A stretch of 64,000 nt of DNA from Entonaema liquescens. Its lineage: Eukaryota > Ascomycota > Sordariomycetes > Xylariales > Xylariaceae. The translations under genes and the position numbers were made by a program. Below the pieces are notes generated by a model that worked only from the letters and a program-made list of their open reading frames with translations, did no database searches and was not told the origin of the DNA. The stretch covers positions 1,984,001 to 2,048,000 of the forward strand of contig CADCSX010000003.1 of assembly GCA_902805475.1 (NCBI GenBank), in the 5' to 3' direction. Shown one piece after another: positions 59,786 through 64,000 of this stretch; within the stretch, counting starts at the first letter, position 1; each line of letters starts with the position of its first letter.

Positions 59786-60600
59786 ATGTTCGATATAGAT
59801 TGGATGAGCCTTGCGCTCCCGTTCGCATATATTGGAGTTCTTGGAGGATCCTTGTATACGTTTTCAACAGTTTATCGACAACGAAAGGCTTGTATGATTC
59901 CCTACATCGGCCTCAAGACGGCGCACCGAAACTAACATTTCTACAGTTCAAAATGCAAACCTCGAGCCATGGTTCCCGCCGCACCTGCAACGGAATATCT
60001 ACCTGACTCTGCTTCACATGGAACCTGAACCTGGTCAAGAGAAGGCGCCGAAGGTTCCCGATAGTGTCATCCGGGCGGCCCTACTGCGGAGAGCCGTTGA
60101 GGACATCCGTCGCATTATCCAAATTCGAACCTCAAAACAAGCTCTCAACAACTTACTACAGAGGGGCAGTGTTGGCGAGGATCTAAACCAGAGATTCTTA
60201 AGAGCTGAGAAGGAAATTGAAGAGGAACTCCGTGACGTAGTAACAGAGGTAAGGATAGATCGCTGGCTGAATAGAACTTCCCAAAGCGCATACATATTAA
60301 CTTAGCTAGGCAAATGCTCTCTCCCCCGGTTGGGGCCAGACGATCTTCCAATCAGCAAACGAGATTGCCGCAAACACCCTACTACGCACCCGGCTCGAGG
60401 AGATCGAGAGCCGAGCAGAGGCCGACAAGGAGTGGTGGGAGAAGCGACGCGAGACTATCCAGAAGGACTTCATGAAGGAGCTAGAGGAGGACTCATCGAC
60501 CAAAGGCTCCGTAAAAGGTAGTGACGATGACGCAGTTTTGGTCGACTCGGGTTCGCCTACCACGCCTGGCGGCAGCAAGAAAAAGAAGGGCAAGAAATGA
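59786..60600 (+). CDS. sec66: Sec66/Sec71, subunit of the Sec62/63 ER translocation complex
   Basis: Exons 59786-59891, 59947-60248 and 60310-60600 keep phase and give 232 residues. Sec66 is a non-essential partner of Sec63 in post-translational import into the ER. The N-terminus MFDIDWMSLALPFAYIGVLG holds a single membrane segment (about residues 7-30); the remainder faces the cytosol. The diagnostic core is VIRAALLRRAVEDIRRIIQIR, QRGSVGEDLNQRFLRAEKEIE and ANALSPGWGQTIFQSANEIA, which match the yeast protein's arrangement (KAALLNRG, NGSIGEDYWKRF, ERLQPGWVQ). The tail is a charged helix and a lysine-rich end KKKKGKK. The first exon is short and was placed by the membrane segment and the phase-1 junction before FQNANLEPWF. 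Confidence 0.9.
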
Positions 60601-62077
60601 ACGCCCCTCCGAAGTTCTTGGGAGCGAGGAATCTCTTGTTTGGCCATCTTGCACCGTACCCATTAGTCGGTGGCATATTTGCATTGCATCCGGCGTTTAG
60701 GTGTAGGGTTACAGGGGCTAATGTGCGAAAGCACGCTGTATTTACATAGGTGGACTACGCGGGTTGCGTGGTATGTAGGTATTAGTACGAAAAAGAATTG
60801 CAACACGATCTGAGGATTAGAATATTATACTCGCCCTTAATCCCCTGGCGTGTTATTGGGCTCTGCTAAGTATCAAGCGGTTTCGAAGATTATACTAGCT
60901 GTGCGAATGTTCTGTGATATCTAGTCCAAGGAAGCCCCATACGATGATCTACTGAGGCAGAAGGTATACTTTCATATGGATAGTATCTATTCTAAGGGGG
61001 TGGTTATGAATCTTGTATTAGGGATTAAATAAACAGTTTAGTTACGGAGTCTGTAACAGGGACATCGCTGACAAGAACTCAACGCTGATGACCTTACACG
61101 GAGGCAGTCCGTCTCTTCCAAGCCCCTCTACATCAATTTAAACCACATTTAACGTTCTCCCGCACCCTAGAGCTAAAGGGCGTAGGCCAGAATAAATTCT
61201 AGGTTCTAGTTGGATGTTACGCTCTCCGTTCTAGTATACCGGCGTCACTACCCTCCTCAGTATATATATTCAGACGTAGCCGTTAAGTATACGATATTAC
61301 CAATAAGTTATTTTTCCTATTCCTTTCTCTTTTTCTGTTCTCATATTGGGTCTTATATTACCTTCACGATGCGTTAGCATTATTGATGGTAATGTTTCCA
61401 TATAGTGCAACCCTTGAACTATGAGAGTATCACCTTACATCTTACAACCATTTGTATTATTTAAATTCCAATAAATGAAAGCTCGCTCTGTTTGTTCTAC
61501 GATATACCATCTTATACTCCTAGAGTCTTGCCTTACGCACTTATTACCGTTGCGACTCGTCGTCTCAACTCACATATATTCCAATGCTAGCTAACGTTGT
61601 ACCCATATAGCACACATCCTTTCAATACAAGATCAAATGAGATATACGAAAACGCAGCCAATGTTGTACAATAAACCCTGCGTATTGACTAAAATATATG
61701 CTCTGAAGACTGAACGAGGACCTAATAGGATTCAATTCCGGTACGCTACCAGGTACATATCTACCTATATATCAAAATGTACCTAGTGCTAGATGCGCTA
61801 AACTTAATAGGGTACCTATGTAGGTAGTACAGGGGGTGGTGGCCTTGGCTCCGGGTATGGAAGGGGTAGATTTTGTACTGTGTTCCACTGACGTACATAC
61901 CTACACCAAGGTACTAAGGAGCGTTAGTGCATAAAGCTCGCGCATTGAAGCTGCTAAGCCGAGTCAAACATCCACTCAACTACGATCAACACCATCCAAG
62001 CAAATCGCACGCTTTATTTTGCATACCTACTCCAGCCTATGCTACCTTCAAGGTTTAATCCATAGACGTACGAGACG
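60601..62077. other. Intergenic region, about 1.5 kb, no gene seen
   Basis: The space between sec66 and the Cus2-like gene, both plus. Mostly AT-rich, with TACCTA/TAGGTA words clustered at 61750-61830 and 61900-61915. No ORF above 60 codons lies in 60700-62010. The last 150 bases are CA/CT-rich, a probable leader. Confidence 0.55.
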
Positions 62078-63304
62078 ATGGCTGATCCGCAACCTGGTCC
62101 GGGTCTTTCTTTCCCAACAGACCCTCAAGAATTCGAACAGGACGAACGGATATCCTTTTCTAAGCTCGACAACAAGTACATTGCGGTGCAAGACGATGGG
62201 AGCGAATTCGAATGGGATTATCAACTAAAGCGATGGATACCCGTAGTTGATGAGGAGTTACTCGCTCAGCAACAGTTAGCTTACGGCGGTAGTGCGAGCC
62301 CAGACAACGACCAGGACAATGGCAGTAATAACAGCAACGGTCCGAACAAAAAGCGTAAGCAGGATCAACAGAACGGCCGCGGAGACGCCCCCCGGAGTCA
62401 GCAGCAACGTCCTAAGAAAAGGCAAAAGCAGCCACCACAGCCGCGCCAAAACACGGCTATCTACGTTACCGGGTTACCTCTCGATGTGACTGTGGACGAG
62501 GTGCACGATGTGTTCTCTCGCAAGTGCGGTGTCATCGCCGAAGAGATTGACAGTGGTCGCCCGCGAATTAAACTATATACAGACGAGAAGGGTAATTTCA
62601 AGGGCGACGCCCTAATCGTCTTTTTCAAGCCTCAAAGCGTCGACATGGCCATCATGCTCCTCGACGACACCGATTTCCGGTTTTCTTCATCCGGGCTTGC
62701 AAGCGGGCGCATGCGTGTGCAAGCCGCCGATTCGAGCTATAAGAAGATGAACTACGAGAACGAAGCGTCGAACGGGGAGACCAAAGAGGCCAACGCAGAT
62801 GACGGCACTAGCGAGCGCAGCAAGCGTATCCTTGGATCCGGCAAGGCACCCGACCGCGCGCGCGAGGTGGACAAGCAGAAGATCATCAAGCGCACGCAGA
62901 AGCTCGACGCGAAGCTCGCCGACTGGGACGACGACGACCCCTACGGCGGACAACTAGAGACGGGGGCGCGGCGCGACCGCGTCGTTATCCTACGGCACAT
63001 GTTCACGCTGCGCGAGCTGGAAGAGGACCCCGCGGCCATGCTCGAAATCAAAGAGGACATCCGCGAGGAGTGCTCGAAGCTCGGGCCCGTAACCAATGTC
63101 GTGCTGTACGACCTCGAGGAGGAAGGCATCGCGAGCGTGAAGTTCACGACCCCGGAAGCGGCTGAGGCCTGCGTTAATCTTATGGATGGGAGAGCGTTTG
63201 ACGGCCGCACGGTTCGCGCTACGGTTGCGACGGGGCGCGAGCGTTATCGCAAGTCGGGCAAGAAACAAGGCGATGACGCTGATGCTGATGATAGCGATGA
63301 GTGA
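62078..63304 (+). CDS. cus2: RRM splicing factor, Cus2/Tat-SF1-like
   Basis: An intronless frame of 408 residues. Cus2 and its animal relative Tat-SF1 bind SF3b1 and help fold U2 snRNA in early spliceosomes; the family is named for a viral factor but is a host splicing protein. A tryptophan-containing N-terminal motif (DNKYIAVQDDGSEFEWDY, KRWIPVVDEE) is family-like. RRM1 is at about residues 128-225 (NTAIYVTGLPLDVTVDEV, KGDALIVFFKPQSV) and RRM2 at about 300-390 (RVVILRHMFTLRELEED, GIASVKFTTPEAAEACVNLM). Between them, AKLADWDDDDPYGG is a typical signature. The tail is acidic (DADADDSDE). GC content is higher in the second half than around it. Brr2, another spliceosome component, lies 25 kb away in the same orientation, with no sign of linkage. 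Confidence 0.93.
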   Translation: MADPQPGPGLSFPTDPQEFEQDERISFSKLDNKYIAVQDDGSEFEWDYQLKRWIPVVDEELLAQQQLAYGGSASPDNDQDNGSNNSNGPNKKRKQDQQNGRGDAPRSQQQRPKKRQKQPPQPRQNTAIYVTGLPLDVTVDEVHDVFSRKCGVIAEEIDSGRPRIKLYTDEKGNFKGDALIVFFKPQSVDMAIMLLDDTDFRFSSSGLASGRMRVQAADSSYKKMNYENEASNGETKEANADDGTSERSKRILGSGKAPDRAREVDKQKIIKRTQKLDAKLADWDDDDPYGGQLETGARRDRVVILRHMFTLRELEEDPAAMLEIKEDIREECSKLGPVTNVVLYDLEEEGIASVKFTTPEAAEACVNLMDGRAFDGRTVRATVATGRERYRKSGKKQGDDADADDSDE

Positions 63305-64000
63305 TATGTGGATGGATAGCTTTGCTGTTACCATCCACCTAATATAATGAGGCCATAATTACTTATTATGTACTATAGGTCGAGGAGCATGCCGCGGGAA
63401 GAGTCATGATGTACGATTATTCGGGGCTGGTATTAGCGACCGGCAAGGGTTTGGTTTTTTTTTTAAAAAAAAAAAAAAAAACGACTTCCTCGAAAGGCGA
63501 AAATGTGTTTTTCCAAGGACGATACTTGGGGAGTAAAGAAAACATTAACTATAATAAATAAGTAAACGCCAGTTCAGTCTCATGTCATAAGTGACTATCT
63601 GCCTATGCAGCTCTTTTAGGGGTTTTGCTGACTTAAGCCATGCAACGACTTGAGATCGACTTAATAATCAGGTGTCCCTTTGAGAGCTTGTCAATATATT
63701 TCTTATTGATATGCTTATCCAGAAACAATTAATGAGTCAAAAATATTTTATATTGCCATCCTAGAAGTCTATTCTAAGTGATATTTTATTGTGTCGTCCA
63801 TCTCTTTTGTTTACCGGCTCAGTTCCACTTCACAGGACAATCTAGTTAAACAGGTTGTAACTAAGGGTATTCGCATACTCTACAAGCAGTAAACTCTCAG
63901 CTGCAGTTGTCCAGCTTGCAATTTTCCATATAACAATTCAAACCTCTCCCAAGACATCCAGCTTCGTTTCCTTTGCCCTAACCCACCAACCTGCAGCCTC
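63305..64000. other. 3' flank of the Cus2-like gene to the window edge
   Basis: About 700 bases of AT-rich DNA. It contains a T10-A17 run at 63455-63481. No coding region or RNA gene is seen up to the window end. Confidence 0.5.
63455..63481. repeat. T10-A17 homopolymer junction
   Basis: Ten T followed directly by seventeen A, about 150 bases after the Cus2-like stop. It could act in polyadenylation for either strand, or be simple-sequence DNA. Confidence 0.9.

Noticed and set aside
60306..60647. 113-codon minus-strand ORF across the end of sec66
   Set aside because: Antisense shadow of the charged C-terminal exon of sec66.

Overview
The window is nuclear DNA of a filamentous ascomycete. 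The genes are dense and carry short introns (about 45 to 220 bases, GT...CTAAC-like...AG). The gene set is fungal: a LIM-RhoGAP, arginine-specific carbamoyl-phosphate synthase with a mitochondrial presequence, a UMTA-type methyltransferase, a DUF1746 Dsc-like protein and Sec66. Short TACCTA/TAGGTA runs in the intergenic DNA and one extremely AT-rich island fit a sordariomycete, perhaps Xylariales, but that placement is inference.

Layout. 1-15.7 kb: an edge-truncated gene on the minus strand, Lrg1-like LIM-RhoGAP, Erg26-like sterol dehydrogenase (minus), a protein with two UBC folds in tandem, a proline/serine-rich unknown protein (minus), and an unknown basic protein whose reading frame holds a TAG. 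15.7-19.7 kb: a gene-poor, decaying stretch with a methyltransferase whose splice sites look damaged, plus a fainter coding relic. 19.7-36.5 kb: a secreted cysteine-rich PAN-type protein, a membrane alpha/beta-hydrolase-like protein, Rfc2, a coiled-coil protein (minus), and the spliceosomal helicase Brr2, which carries a one-base frameshift. 38-40.3 kb: a PWWP chromatin protein. 40.75-46.6 kb: the AT island. 47-63.3 kb: Npl4, carbamoyl-phosphate synthase large chain (minus), an auxin-efflux-type carrier, a DUF1746 protein, Rcl1 (minus), Sec66 and a Cus2/Tat-SF1-like splicing factor.

Most genes are independent housekeeping functions: pre-mRNA splicing (Brr2, Cus2), ribosome biogenesis (Rcl1), DNA replication (Rfc2), ER translocation (Sec66), ubiquitin pathways (Npl4, double-UBC, DUF1746), sterol and arginine synthesis, and Rho signalling. 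There is no operon-like or secondary-metabolite cluster logic; the lone methyltransferase appears broken.

The most unusual object is the 5.9 kb island at about 40750-46606. It is almost pure A+T, has no ORF of 60 codons, and is bounded by 61-bp inverted terminal repeats that differ only by transitions. Its interior is studded with an 11-bp unit TTAATTAATAA whose clusters recur at roughly 150 bp in the left third and 275 bp in the right half. I read it as a terminal-inverted-repeat element heavily mutated by RIP-like C-to-T change, though the regular internal repeats are not obviously explained by decay alone.
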